From: Dicyema japonicum
Lineage: Eukaryota > Dicyemida > Rhombozoa > Dicyemidae
Length of the DNA: 64,000 bases
NCBI GenBank assembly: GCA_011109175.1
Contig: RDEW01000077.1
Location: 51,125 to 115,124 of the forward strand
Direction: 5' to 3'
Shown here: positions 11,341 to 23,064 of the stretch, piece after piece
Layout of the letters: every line of letters begins with the position of its first letter
Position numbering within the stretch: the stretch's first letter is position 1
Notes under the pieces: generated by a model
Databases searched by the model: none
What the model saw: only the letters and a program-made list of their open reading frames with translations
Told to the model about the DNA's origin: nothing
Position numbers and translations under genes: made by a program

Positions 11341-11700
11341 TTCACAACTCAGATGGATTTTTACAGCGCCCGAGAATGGCCATCATCTGCCACAATCCTC
11401 ATTAAGCAATGTCATAGGACGTGACAAAGCACATGCAATAAGGAAAACCAAATTTTTGCCATGTCCCGTAGCCAGTCAAAGTCTTCCCCGTCCATGGTGC
11501 GTCTCTCTATTTCTTTAAGTTCTTCGTAAAAGACGGTCGGTAGGTTTCTTCGTTCGACCACAGAAACTAAAACAAAGTAATCCTTCTTGGCTACGTTTGT
11601 GGATGTCCCCAGGTCCTTCCAAACTATATGTCCAAATAACCTCCATCTTGTCTCATATATGTTTTTGTTTCCAAATAAAGCAAATTCAAGTTCATTAATA
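11341..11700 (-). pseudogene. RT C-terminal region, copy A
   Basis: The minus frame reads RWRLFGHIVWKDLG, then DYFVLVSVVERRNLPTVFYE, then DWLRDMAKIW. The LFGHI block followed by an A..YF-like block is the usual region after the thumb in the LGSLLG-type non-LTR family represented at 7717-8385. It is a detached fragment. Confidence 0.6.
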
Positions 11701-11704
11701 ATGT

Positions 11705-11790
11705 ACCCTGGCTAATCATAATAACACCAGAGACCACGGTTACACAAACTAACTAATCACGTGATCCCACCACGTTCTAGCAGGGACCTC
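11705..11790 (-). repeat. Retroelement 3' tail repeat
   Basis: Minus strand gggatcacgtgattagttag, tttgtgtaaccgtggtctct and a TTATTAT end. Same family as 9450-9535. Confidence 0.65.
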
Positions 11791-11899
11791 AGATTTTTTA
11801 AAAAGACAATTTAAAATACTTTTCTAATTAAATCATTAAAAACGGGTTTTAATTTACGGAAAACACAATTAAATCAAATTTACTAACTGCTTCTAAACC

Positions 11900-12300
11900 T
11901 TTTTCCTCTTGGAAGTGGAGTCTTTGACTTGAAACCCATTCGTTTTCAACTCACTCAGGTTACCTTGAACGTCATTGAACTAATCTGCTAATTCCACCAG
12001 GTGATTGTTTGTAGTGACAGAATCTTCCTCGATAGTGTGCACCCCATATTTATACTCCACTAAAATGGTCTCCAACGTCTATTTGAGAAAAGCCGATTTA
12101 ATGTATGTTCTAGTTGGTGCTTCGACTGCAATGGCTCCAAAGTGAGATTTATAAGCCTCCAAACCAAGACACAACAAAGAAAAATAATTGGGATAACATT
12201 GTCTGCTCCAAAATTTTGGAAGACCTTAAAAAGAAACAAATCAACATCGTCTGGCTTGTTTGGTGTCAGCTTCAAATGGAGGGAGTAAAACATCGCTTGG
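11900..12300 (-). pseudogene. Unidentified gene fragment with a 22-base intron, copy A
   Basis: The minus strand reads ..LKLTPNKPDDVDLFLF, then a 22-base GT..AG intron (12204-12225), then RQCYPN and, down to about 11975, EYKYGVHTIEEDSVTTNNHL. Copy B gives the same join with a cleaner second exon. Protein not recognised. At about 12300 it is butted against a plus-strand RT C-terminus, so the gene is truncated. Confidence 0.4.
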
Positions 12301-12690
12301 TGGATTACTCTCCCGGTCGTTCTACAAAACGATCTGAAAGCTGTGGAGAAAACATTGCCAGCATCTGGTGACGATCTGGATTTACTAGGGGACCTAGCAA
12401 AGAACAGAAGAGCTTGGAGCAACCTAGCTAATTCTCTTATATTTTTTAGGAAAATCCTAAATTATATTCAAAAAAGTACAATTAGTCAAAAACATCCAGA
12501 GAAGCACCTCCTGACGGCACTTCCTTCAAATCAGTATGCGAAGTCTGCTGAAAGAGGCCAGGATCACCCGTTTTTGTCTAATCTATGTATGGCGCTAATT
12601 CTGGTTCAATAAATTCGAAGTGAATTCGAAAGATGTCGGAGGCTGGGATCACTTAATTTAGCAAATTAATACCTTCTTTCTTGGTGCTCT
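12301..12690 (+). pseudogene. RT C-terminus and 3' end, copy A
   Basis: Frames read ITLPVVLQNDLKAVEKT, SGDDLDLLGDLAKNRRAWSN, then MRSLLKEARIT-like codons near 12545 and a gggatcacttaattta 3' motif near 12650. The R-P-R-x-T-L..L..D..(20-25)..L..LA.NR..W order is the C-terminal end of the LGSLLG-type RT family. In copy C this block is preceded by KRFRGRPRTTL (43115). Confidence 0.65.
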
Positions 12691-13639
12691 TGGCGTTTTG
12701 AAATAAAATGTTAAATAAATTTAATCCCACTTGTTGCTAGGATTCAAAAATGAGGAAGACGCTTCAGCTTTCGAAGCTGAGATCAATACTAAGGTACCTT
12801 TTGTGCCGGAGCACATAACTTGTCACGGTCATTCCTAAGGCTTCGGATTCAATAGTGCTAGTCTTCGGAGTCCCTGGACTTAGTAGATGATAATGTATTA
12901 ATAATATTCATTGAAACAATGTATAATCACGATGTAACGACATAACAATTTGGAATGCAAATAATACTAAAGAGCCAACAGAATATAAATAGGGACAAAT
13001 CAAATAGTGAAAAATAATCCACATTTATAGGTTATAAAATATAAAATATATATTAGACATTTTGATAACAACCTTCAACACTATTTGATAAATCCAATAA
13101 TATAATGTATGACAATACAGTAGAAAATAAAACAAAGTAGACAAACAGCCAACCACAAGAAAGTGGCAAACGCATGCCAAATAATATATTAATGTAATTA
13201 TAGGTTCGCCATATAGCAAAATTATTTTAATAATAAAGATGTATTAAATTTATTTAAATTAGTCAAAATTTGATGTGTCTATGTCATTATCGTATTCTCA
13301 GCATGTCTATTCTACCCCGCCCGAAAAGTTTTGAATATTATGCCGTGTGACTCACCCTCATGTGAGATCGGTCACTTGAAGTTTTGGAAAAGAGTCGCAA
13401 ACTCCCTATCCCACAACCAGATCGGAATCATTTAATTATACGATAAGTCTTATCCTCTTTTTTGATTTGGGGTGAATACATTAAATTAAATTCTACCACG
13501 CTTACGAGCCGATGAACTGTGGAGACGTGTGAGGAGGAAAGTTACATAGTGATAGCTAGTAGAACGGATTATGACGACAGTGCACAGCTAAAGCTCAAGT
13601 ATTCATATACTTAGGGGGTAGATACCTCTCATAATCGCG
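12691..13639. other. AT-rich spacer, nothing recognised
   Basis: Highly conserved between copies (13020-13260 is nearly identical to 29935-30175 and 43860-44100) but no coding or RNA signal found. Confidence 0.4.
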
Positions 13640-14045
13640 ATCTCAATGTTCTTGAAAAGCTATTGCGCCATTCTAGTTTCACTTTTCCTCTTCCCTGTAG
13701 GCGGTCCGATTAACCATATAAGCCCAGACATACTCGAGCCTAATAACGCCAGATGTCTAAACAGTGATCGGTTGGAAAAAAGAATCAGTCCACGATGCCG
13801 TGGTATTTCTTACTTTTCAAATTTCAGCAGTGCTGGCTGCAGAACCTACGTGCAAAAACTACGCGGACCTACCTAAGGATTTTTTGTTTGTTCCACTCAC
13901 CGTTGAGACGTCTGGTTCCAATGCGTCGTCTAGGAAATCGGATTTCTACACGATCAGGAGATTCTCATGAGCGGTGCTAGTTAAATAAGCGAATCTCGTT
14001 CGCCATCTTAAGAGGGAATAGCCACGCACTCAATGCAGCCGCTAT
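13640..14045 (+). pseudogene. REL-type C-terminus, copy A
   Basis: Frames read ISAVLAAEPTCKNYADLPKD, FLFVPLTVETSG, SDFYTIRRFS and a REGIATHSMQP-like tail. This corresponds to the last third of the REL domain (A..A..KK..Y..L...Y.FVPL..ETSG). Frameshifts break it. The first frame has a signal-peptide-like start (CAILVSLFLFPVGG) that I regard as chance. Confidence 0.55.
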
Positions 14046-14568
14046 ATGACCATTTATTCTCTTTTCTTTCTCTAATAAAATTAATAATTTTAGTAAATTT
14101 GACCATTATGGAAATTTGAAATTTAGGTTATTATTAGGTTTAACGAAATTTAATAGAAAGTTAAAATTTCTTTTCATGTGGCATATATTTGGTTGAGACA
14201 GCACAAGAAAGAAATCTTAATGAAAATATTGAACTATTCATCTTTTACAATCTCCCAACAGCCGAGAACGGGGACTGTATGGACATAACTTAAGAACTAC
14301 ACATAAATAAAATTGAAACTATTTTTGCTAGAAAAACAAGGCAATTTAGATCATTTTGTTGAAAAAGTGAAGTTTTCAGTATATAGAGGAGGCCCGTCAG
14401 CAGGATGAAAATCTGGATACATCCCGGAGTTTAAATTGTGATTTACTAGAATAAAAATATCAAAGATCAGGTTTGGGCAGTTAGATGTAACGCCTTAGCA
14501 AATTTAATAGCTCCACCGTGTTTGAAAGTCAACTTGAAAATGAGCAGAATCGGTCTGTCGTCAACTTC
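14046..14568. other. Spacer, nothing recognised
   Basis: AT-rich. Its end is a deletion junction relative to copy B. Confidence 0.3.
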
Positions 14569-14735
14569 AATCACAGACTAACCATCAATGATAATACTTG
14601 AAGCTTTTCCGGTCGGGCTCTTGGGTTCAATCACAGACTAACCATCAATGATAATACTTGAAAGCTTTTCCGGTCGGCTCTTGGGTTCAATCACAGACTA
14701 ACCATCAATGATAATACTTGAAGCTTTTCCGGTCC
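14569..14735 (+). repeat. 60-bp tandem repeat, about 2.8 units
   Basis: Units start at 14569, 14629 and 14689 with aatcacagactaaccatcaa and contain cttgaagcttttccggtc, then gggctcttgggttc. The second unit has one base shifted (cttgaaagctt / gtcggctc). Copy B has a single unit at 33144-33207. The array sits exactly at the join where copy A lost 1.65 kb. Confidence 0.95.
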
Positions 14736-15014
14736 TAGACTTCCAGTGAGCATCGAAGATATGTGACCTCCGTGAGCAGACGTACAGCATTAGCAGCTGG
14801 AAGACTGAGGACGGCAAGCCTCCTACAGGATAGGGAGGTCGGGGCTAGTAACTAATGAAACTGGAAATGACATTGTATAACTTCTCCAAAATCAAACAGA
14901 AGCTATTTTTACTGTCGAGGAGATGGTATGTCTCTAAGGTTATCTAAACCTCCATATGTGAGATAAAAATTAAATAACAATAGGAGGTGAAAAAAATGGT
15001 GTTGAATTTACAAA

Positions 15015-15570
15015 AGCAATTAAAAAAGGTTTAACCAAAGCCAGATGTCACCAATGTTTCTTGAATCAATGGAGACGCTTGTCATAGCGATTCTTAAAAT
15101 GTGGACGCAGAATCGACCATCGTATGTTGGAGTGAATATTCGCTAGGGTTCAGCGCTCAGCCCCCTGTTATTCAACATTCTCATGGCTATGATGCCAGAA
15201 TAAAAATTTTTAAGGATTACGCAAAAATCTCGTATGTGTCCAGCCATGGAAATAGTCGACAACAGGAAATAGCGTGTCTCCAAGGGTTTGACAATCTCAG
15301 CAAAAAACTAATCCTCTGCTGATCTCTAACATTCGTAGATTCAATCGACATGCTGCGACTTGAGGAACTCAATAGATGCCGTACACTTACACTACCTAGG
15401 AGAGTTAATTTGAAGAAAAGGGACTTTATGGAAGACATAGTTTTAGAAAAAGAGGGTCTTCCAAGCACATCTATGTCTGTAAAAGTTAAAAAATTGGATG
15501 AGATTTTTATGTCCCTTCGACAAGTTGTCCTGCACTTTCCTGCACTTTTTTACGTGACACCAATATATTT
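15015..15570 (+). pseudogene. RT palm fragment, copy A
   Basis: In the third frame, near 15150-15190, the sequence reads GSALSPLLFNILMA (copy B matches), followed by KDYAKISYVSSH..SRQQEIACLQ, a YADD-region block with the aspartates lost. The remaining frame (LEELNRCRTLTLPRRVN) is not recognised. It is an isolated, damaged RT piece. Confidence 0.55.
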
Positions 15571-15583
15571 GCATACACATTAA

Positions 15584-15896
15584 CTGGGCGGCGCAGTTGT
15601 AATGAGTGCCGGGAAAAATGACTGATGGCCCTTAGTTCGAACCTTGCGAATGAAAGTTCAACGCATCTACGATGCTTTGGATTGACGAGTGACGCCTTAT
15701 TAATAAACATCTCACTGCAGAACAGGATAGTTTAACAAAAAAGACCACAACCAACAAAAAGAATAAAGAAGTGAAGAGCATTCCTTGGTTTTCCCTCGTT
15801 GATTAGTCTGATAATTCTTCTTTACTTAAATAAAGTGTGTGTTTCTGCCTGGGAAAGATATAGCTACTATAGCTCTTCGTAAAATGCAGTATTATT
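15584..15896 (+). mobile_element. tRNA-derived SINE, copy A
   Basis: The head ctgggcggcgcagttgtaat resembles a Pol III A box and cccttagttcgaaccttgcg a B box about 50 bases on. An unrelated body follows (aagtgaagagcattccttgg, ttacttaaataaagtgtgtg), with a TATTATTAT tail. It is flanked by ATACACATTAA (15573-15583) and ATATACATTAA (15897-15907), an 11-bp target duplication with one change. Presumably mobilised by a resident LINE. Confidence 0.85.
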
Positions 15897-15907
15897 ATAT
15901 ACATTAA

Positions 15908-16290
15908 TTATTTTCATTTGTTTTCTGCTAGTCCATAATTTGATTACGCAATCATTGTCCTATTTATGCATTTTCAGGCTTTGAGGAATGTCAAATCCAA
16001 TGCCATAATAGTTTAACTCAGGTTGGTTTTAGTACAATAAATTTGTACTCACATAATCCTCAACAAGCTTAGTTCGAGACTTTTGGAGAGAAGCACTTTA
16101 TAGTTAATAATGACTTTTTCCATTTTAGAATAGAGACTCCTTATAGTCGTTTTTATGACTGAAATTAAATGTAATTAGCAAAAAGTTTTTTAGTCATTAT
16201 CATTTTTTAAACAGGGAATATTATTTTTTTCTAAATAAAATATTTTTAAAACATTAATTTTAATCAACAAATAAATTAATTTAGACAATA
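15908..16290. other. Spacer, nothing recognised
   Basis: AT-rich, collinear with copy B 34385-34765. Confidence 0.3.
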
Positions 16291-16960
16291 ATTAGGACGA
16301 CAGAATGGCGAAGGCGTTACCCATTTCTAGCCTCTGCCTCAACCAGAGTCCCTCCCGTGACTCGCACCTTTTTGAGGCGAGTTTGCTTCCAATACTGTAG
16401 AGAAAAATGTCCGTTTTCGCGACTTAGTTCCAGTTGTCTCCACAGCAATGGGGGCGAAATGGTAATGGTCTCCGAGTGGATCTTCTTGACTTCCGCCTGG
16501 TCAGATGCGTCTCCAGGAGAGTGCATCGCCGTCAGCAATCTGGCTCCTGGGAAGGTGTCCACTCACGTTGCGTCCCAGACAAGTGATTTTCTGTGGGAGT
16601 ATGGGAATAACGTAATTCCATCCTGCCTCTTCCCTTCGCCTCTGTCTAAGCCCAATGGTTCCAATTGGGCAGGAAATCCCGCAGCCTTGAGGGCTCAAAA
16701 ATGATGTCATTGAGGGCTGCGTGGCGTGGGGCTCGACCAGCATTTCGTCGCCAAAAGAGTGATGTAAACCTTTCGTATCAACGTCCCCTCAGCAACGGCA
16801 TTTGTGTCTCTGGCATATATCCAGTCCTAGGCGGAGTGCCACCCAGATCCTCAGGCTGTTTTCGTCAAGGAGGGTCCCCAGATGTGGGCACGGTAGGACC
16901 TCGAGTCAGACTCCATTTCCGCGATGTGCGACGGACTTAATGCTTGCTAGTCGGTGTTGG
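16291..16960 (-). pseudogene. REL-type C-terminal domain with zinc cluster, copy A
   Basis: From 16960 down the minus strand reads [56 protein letters not shown] (shifted GL.R.DGKRPDGIT), then the frame VDTFPGARLLTAMHSPGDAS. This is the most complete view in the window of the domain's C..H.C.C cluster, G.H, EP and P..G..L.WDAT blocks. It is broken by at least three frameshifts. The plus-strand frames over it are shadows. Confidence 0.65.
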
Positions 16961-17185
16961 TTGGCGCTTTCTGGTAATTTTTAATTAAGTATTTAAATTT
17001 TAATACAAAATTTTTATTGGTTAACCAAAAAGAAAATAAACTGAGAATTATTGAAACATTAAAAATGATTGTGCTATCGATAATTCTGTCATTATTTTTT
17101 TCATTTGAAGTTTGATTTAATTTTAATTTTTTTTAACAAAATTTTATGGTTTTATCATCAAATAAATAAAAATTAAATTAAGGCA

Positions 17186-17738
17186 TCTGAATGGCCATGC
17201 TATTTCCCCTTAACAATCGCCAACGAGATACGTTCTCGGAACCAACCAGTCTCTCGCGGATCCTTGGTCACAGCTTGAATCATGGAGCCGATCTTACGAA
17301 CCAACTCATCTGCTTGGGGCCAAGGATTCCTGACGTTTTTACCGCGAATGGAAAAAAGATGCTCCTTCGAAATTCTCTGGTACTTCCTCCTCTTTCGTTC
17401 CTCAGTCTGCTTTGAAGCATGTCCTGGGTCTGAAGCAGAAGCAACCAAATTAGACGGGGAATAAGTATCAACACACGTTTCGTCCCAGATCAGGTTTCGT
17501 CCGTTGGCGAATGGAAAAGTCGTCACCCCATCAGGGCGTTTTCATCGTTTCGGGAAAGACCAGCAGGTTCTAATAGGCAATGGTGTCCAGCAGAGGTAAG
17601 GGAATTCTTTAATGTCATGTCAAGAAAGGAGTGCCTGGGGAAACGACCCGCACTCATCTTGCATGACAAGGGATGATAACCAAAAGGATCGATCCAACGT
17701 CCACAATTGGTAGCATGAATAAATTCATTGGAATCCAA
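17186..17738 (-). pseudogene. REL-type C-terminus, copy B (best preserved)
   Basis: A 108-codon frame (17526-17200) reads FPFANGRNLIWDETCVDTYS, then SKQTEERKRRKYQRISKEHL, GSMIQAVTKDPRETGWFRER and ends near AIVKG. The frame 17738-17523 adds CGRWIDPFGYHPLSCKMSAG and LEPAGLSRND. WDET and the preceding P..G fit the catalytic region. Only one or two indels separate the two parts. It still lacks an RT. Confidence 0.7.
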
Positions 17739-18185
17739 AGGTACACTTTTTATCTAATTTTGTTGAACGATGGATTAATTTTAAATAAGGCAGAATTTCT
17801 CGCAAATAATAAAAAAATAATTTTAATAAGGCAGTTACCTAATTCAAAAAATCTTATGTATTTTTGGATAAATTTAACAAAAAACGTAAATGAATCATCG
17901 CAAACAATTGCCAACTGTCTAAAACGTCTAAAATAACAGAAAGTAATCACAGCTTAATAATTTAAACATAGCAGATGAAATCGTATCCAAAACGGATATT
18001 AATGAACCTATTGAGATATAAAAAAATTTATTAAAATTGATTATTCTAAAAAAGAGGCAATAGACCGAGAGGAAAAGACCATTCCCATTGAAGAACAAAA
18101 ATAGTGTTTCGAATTACTTACTTAACTAAGAACGCTGAGATAGTTTTAAATTAAGAGATATCGAAAAATATACCCTAGAAAACAT

Positions 18186-19856
18186 TTAAAATGGCATGCT
18201 CATTACCTCAATAAGAAGATTTATGGAAAAAATTAAAAATAATAAATAGAAGGAATTGTGAATTATTACTATTATTGAATCAGAAAACCACGTGATCCTG
18301 GCTTCCTTCAACAGTCTTCGCATCTTTTCTTTGTGTTCCGACTGCGTTCCTGCGCATTTCCAATATGGACGGGGTCGCATACTTAAGTCCTTAACAGAGA
18401 CACTGTTCAAGTCGCCTCTATCATATTTTCTAGGTTTCTAGACAAGATTTCCACTCGGGAAATTTCCTTAGTAAGTTTGCTGCCTTCTTGAATGTTTCAT
18501 ATCTTGTCCAAATTCGTTGCAGAAAGGTTAGATCCCCAGATATTACATGCGTATCCTATTGCCGCCTCGATGAAATGTTTGTATATGACATCCAGACCAC
18601 TCAGATTTTTTTGTTTTTTAGGTTTTCCACGAACGCCTTCAGGAAGTTGATATTCCTCGTACAAGTCAATAACAAATTTTCAATATGTTTGTAAAGTTAA
18701 AAGGTGTCAAGTGACTCCCAGGATTTTCTGGTATTTGTTTTGTGGGATAATCTTCCCATACAGTGTAACGTCAATTGATCTTTCCCTACTTTTCTGTTTG
18801 TCGTGAATAGGGTCGACACTGACTTCTCCGAGCTAGCAGTCAATTGATTTTTCCTAAGCCATAAACTTAATTTATTCAGTTTGTCCTGTATTTTCTCGTT
18901 GCTTCCGCTAATTCAGATCCCTTGAGGCAATCACTATATCATCAGGATACGTTAATAATAGTCATCGTCCCCTGAGGAGTGGCAAGTCATCATAAGGTTA
19001 ACAAGAGGGGAGATAATGGGGAGCCCTGGGGTACGCCATTTTCTAATAATCTCGATACGGAACATCGATTGCCGTAGTGTACTCGTCCTCGTCGACCACT
19101 TAAGAAATTTCCTAACCATAATTTCAGCTATACGTCAAAGTTCGACGAATATATTTTGTGCGTGATAATCTTCCTCGAAACCAAGTCAAAAACCTTCTGG
19201 ATATCAATTGAGCATACAATCGTCTTTTTCTGTCCTGGTCTTTTGTTAAGGTCATCTGTTATGAACTTCTTTAATGTATTTAGGTTGTGATAGTTGATTG
19301 TCCCTCTTTAAAACCATGCTGAAATCTGGCATCTGGGAGGAATGTCGTGTGAGTTTCATAATCATCCTTTTTAAGATTCTTGTCTGGACGCACAAGAGCG
19401 ACAAAGGCCTGCAAGAATCCAGGTCGTCTATTGGTTTCCCAGGCTTCAGTATTGGATAAATATTCGAAAGTTTCCATTTAGCGGGAATACAGTTGAAGTT
19501 GATTGAGTAGTTGAAGACGCATGTTCGGCTAATACACCCACTGTGCCCATCTTTTTCAACAGAATAACGGGATCCCATCCCGTCCACAGGAGTGAATGTA
19601 TTTTGTTCGATGATCTCCAAAGCGACATCTCCAGGTAGAACATACATTGTTGGGTGCCTCATTTTCGGTTTTTTATGTGGGGAATGTCCATCCTTTGGAA
19701 TGGTTTGTGGCTTATTCTCACACAATGTTTGATAAATTTATTCAGATCCACCTCCTGTTCATGATCTCCCTCGATTGTTTTCAGCATTTTTGACATTTCG
19801 CAGCATCCTCCACATCTTGGTAAGTGAACTATTTTTTTCATAGCTCTAGAAACCAA
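18186..19856 (-). pseudogene. Jockey/CR1-like RT, copy B
   Basis: Same order as 1073-2830: linker near 19850-19660, RT start (19725-19252, ending at LTRHSSQMPDFSM), palm, thumb and the RPYWKCAGTQSEHKEKM tail at about 18350. More decayed than copy A: the catalytic YADD reads YPDD (near 18940), and the palm is broken by additional frameshifts. Confidence 0.85.
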
Positions 19857-20399
19857 CTAGCCACATAGCACGACATGGGAGCACGGGGTCAAATATTTAA
19901 CAAATTTTTTATTAAAGAAACTTTTAAAAAGTTTGTAATTTTTAAAATTAACTTTTTATTAATAAATTATTAATAAAACTTTTAGTTAAGAGATATACTA
20001 TTAATACTCTCCGTATTTTCTCAAACTTTTCATCTTCTCCCAATTCCTCGTCACTACAATTAAAATTAAAAACACGTGTTCTGTCTGGAGACGTTATCGT
20101 CAGGTCGTTTTTTCCGTGAGTGTCCTCAAGTTGAAGAGACTGAGTGGCATCCCAAGAATTCCCACTCTTTAGATTAGGACAATTAATTACTGAAGGGTCT
20201 GGAGGTCAACACCATAACGACTTTTTATCATATCGTAAATGTCCTCTTTATTCTCGAATTCCTGAATGTCCTCAATTTCTAAGAATGTCTATAAAAAGAT
20301 TTCAACCATTCAATTCACAAGGCAGGAGAATTCATTCTGTCATAAATTACCAGTGTTACCTGATGACATTCAATCGATAAGAAGAGTTCCTAAAGATCA

Positions 20400-21215
20400 G
20401 CCTCTCAACTACGGGATATGACTGGTCGCCACCTTTGATGACTTGGACAGCATCTGTCCGACTTCTTTGCTTAGTCTTTCTCCCTCATCTTGGTATATTA
20501 ACCGCCAAACTTTTGCTTCTTTTTTTCAATCGTGTGGGGGTTGAAGATATCTGTTTTTAGAAGTCTTTGGTAAGCATGCTCAAAACCTCCAATCTCGCTT
20601 TGGATCTATCAAAGCCCACACGTTTGTTCGTTACACAAATGGCGTAGCAGACGTAGCTATGGAGGCTCTGAAGGTGAAAACACCATTTACCTCAAATAAG
20701 TGTTGATCACGACCAATTGATGAATATTGAGTCCTTTATAAAGATTATAGACCAGCCGGACTGCATGTGGTGGAGAGATTCGTATCCTCGTCCCAAAAGT
20801 AGAGAAAATAACTATGTCCGAGGATCTTTTCAGCCTTTTTCAATTTCTGGGTAAGATCTGCATCTCTTTTTTTCTTTGGCGCTAATATCACTGGTTAGAG
20901 TAAGTAACTTAATTTACATAAAGGACTGATCCAGACTGGTTTCCTTCTGTATCTTGAGGAAGAAGCAGTCAAAATAGTGGAGACAAGCTCTGTGAAATAC
21001 GTAGAAATACTTGGACCTAAAACTATTTTGATCTCCAACTCAGCTAGAGTCACAAAGTCGTTTATGATTGTAATAACGATCGCAAAAAGTCGCATTGCCA
21101 CATCTAAGTAGTAAAACAACTGACCTTCTATCATTTGAAGAGTCACAAAAGATTCTATAGACTTCTTGTTAACGCCACTGTTTTGGAGGTTGACTTGTTC
21201 TCGCTGCATGATCAA
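20400..21215 (-). pseudogene. Unidentified gene fragment with three tiny introns, copy B
   Basis: The exon 21215-20918 reads MIMQREQVNLQNSGVNKKSI.. and ..SRYRRKPVWISPL. Removing GT..AG introns of 27 (20891-20917), 19 (20734-20752) and 23 bases (20668-20690) keeps one frame through LILAPKKKRDADLTQKLKKA, EDTNLSTTCSPAGL, NIHQLVVINTYLR and ASIATSATPFV. A TAA then follows, where copy A has TCA. The 27-base intron has CTAAC before CAG. I do not recognise the protein. It appears to be a real host gene captured in the duplicated unit, here ending early. Confidence 0.5.
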
Positions 21216-21489
21216 TCTTTGTTATTATCTAAAATGAAACCTCGGAGAGCACGTCTTCTTTGAATTTAACCAACGCTCAATTTTCTCCGTCGAATTGTTT
21301 TCTCCCTAACTTGAATTATATTCCCAAACTGGTGAAATTCGATGTTTCAGTTTTATTCATTCCAATACCACTTTGTAGACATTTTTGGGTACAATATATT
21401 TTTGAATTTTATTGGTTACAATTTATTTTAAATAAATATTTATTTTTAAATTAAAAATCTATATTATTTTATTGATGAAGTTTCTGTTT

Positions 21490-21745
21490 TGCTCGTCTGT
21501 TCCTCCTTCTCTTCCAACTAGAATGGCGTCATGTGATGATGTGATCCACCGCCCAGTGCCAGGCCGGCACATAAAAGGATCATTTGCTTTCCCCCACTCC
21601 ACTGGAGGTGTTTCCACAACTATGGACGTCTTTACTATTTATGCTGATTCCTGATGGACTCTGTTCTATAGAAGTGGAAACTGGATACACTTAATTAGTT
21701 TACTTTAACTTCTTCTCGGTGTATCCGGGCTTAATAAATTAAGTT
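21490..21745 (+). repeat. Family B repeat, copy B
   Basis: As 4545-4800, with the fuller gcccagtgccaggccggcac segment that is altered in copy A. Confidence 0.7.
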
Positions 21746-22530
21746 CGTGAACAATACGAAAATAAATTACTTGTAGATTATATAATGAACACCAAATTTT
21801 GATTATAGGGTATTTGTGATTCCCTTTAACACTTGGAATTTATGGGAGGGGAAAAATAACAATTTCATAGAAACAATTTGCCGTCATGTTATATAAATCA
21901 TATAAACATTGTATGAATAAATTGACTTAAAATTTAAAACGCATCTTTGAGGACAAACACTTAAATTTTGATCAGGTTAAGCCCAAAAAATTACTATTCC
22001 AAAGAAAAAAAATAGTCATGAATTAACATTTTGTTGAAATACTTAAAAAAGACTGCTAGATTTGAATTAACCTTAACAAAAATCTGTTATCAAAGTTATT
22101 CTGTTGAACTAAAAAATCCGATAACAGTGGATGAAACCTCATTTTTAATGGCTTACTCGACACAAGAAAGTCATTATCAGACCCCGACAAATTATTATAC
22201 GAAATTATTAAAATGTAGACCAACTGAGCCGGTTATATTCATCACAAAATTATTCCAATTGAATATCGTTTTAACACTATTTAAATAAATTAATTTTTTA
22301 CCTCTTTGACTTGGGGACCAGTCTCTCGAGGTTTCTAACCTTGCTTCGATATTGCAAATACCATGTTTACCCCATTTTGGCTCACATAAAAATTGTCTTA
22401 TACCTAAAAACTCGATAATGCAGAGAGATTTTATTTACCCCGGTCCCTTCAAGCTAAAAAAACCGTTGGCTAACAAGGAAGTGAAGGAGAAACATAATGC
22501 GGGATATGACACGATATGCGTGTTATAATG
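21746..22530. other. AT-rich spacer, nothing recognised
   Basis: Counterpart of 4801-5584. The 85-residue plus frame at 22031 is broken in copy A and has no family signature. Confidence 0.35.
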
Positions 22531-22534
22531 TAGG

Positions 22535-23038
22535 TCACCCAGGGGCGTGCCTAGAGCGGGCCATAGGGGCAGCCGCACAGAACGATGTAGAAGGCAGCAG
22601 ATCCAAGCTATAGAGTTCACGTTATTAAGCTATATTCACATGGAAACGATTAATCGGATGCTGGCAATCTTGAACCCGTGGTTGATTTAAAAGGCATCAG
22701 AAATCAAATGAACACTGAAATCTCCACTGATGGTGATAATCAGAATGCAAATTTGTTGAAAAAGTGGATTCCAGGAGACGCTGATGATTTTATGTTTTTC
22801 TAACTTTGTGCATTGCATATCTTTATTACTCACAGTTTACGACTCAATTGCTAGCTGTGAACATACTTTTTCAAAGTTAAAAAAATCAAACATATTTAAG
22901 GTCTTCGATGTCAAATCAGCTCTTGTCAAGTTTATCTTTAACATTGAAAAAAAATTCCTGACAAGCGAGGTGAAAGAAGCTGTGATACAGACTTTTGTGA
23001 CCAGCAAAGTAGCGATTGAACATCGAAGTGACTTTTAA
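22535..23038 (+). pseudogene. hAT transposase C-terminal relic, copy B
   Basis: hAT-like terminus caggggcgtgcctag at 22540. An open frame at 22784-23038 reads SIASCEHTFSKLKKSN, FKVFDVKSALVKFIFNIEKK and SEVKEAVIQTFVTSKVAIEH. This is the least damaged of the three copies. No catalytic residues remain. Confidence 0.6.
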
Positions 23039-23064
23039 TAACTGCCGTGCCTCTCTAACTATTT

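Larger units (their letters stand above)
1..17035. repeat. Copy A of the ~17-kb tandem unit
   Basis: The sequence from base 1 restarts almost unchanged at 17036 (aaataaactgagaattattg) and stays collinear to the end of the unit. The offset drifts from about 17035 to about 16915 through many small indels. Copy A lacks 1.65 kb that copy B has at 31493-33143, and carries an 83-base stretch near 4470-4550 that copy B lacks. The window starts inside the unit, so its true edge is unknown. Confidence 0.93.

Noticed and set aside
12114-12371. Plus-strand 85-codon frame
   Set aside because: Its first two thirds are antisense to the better-supported spliced minus frame, and its last third is the wrong frame of the RT C-terminus.
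13646-13720. Signal peptide in a secreted protein
   Set aside because: The hydrophobic start is the wrong frame of a REL-domain fragment.
15584-15660. Possible true tRNA gene
   Set aside because: A- and B-box-like elements are present but no acceptor stem pairs, and it is followed by a SINE body with target duplications.
16357-16704. 115-codon plus-strand frame
   Set aside because: Shadow of the REL-type domain on the minus strand, whose C/H cluster and WDAT-like blocks are recognisable.
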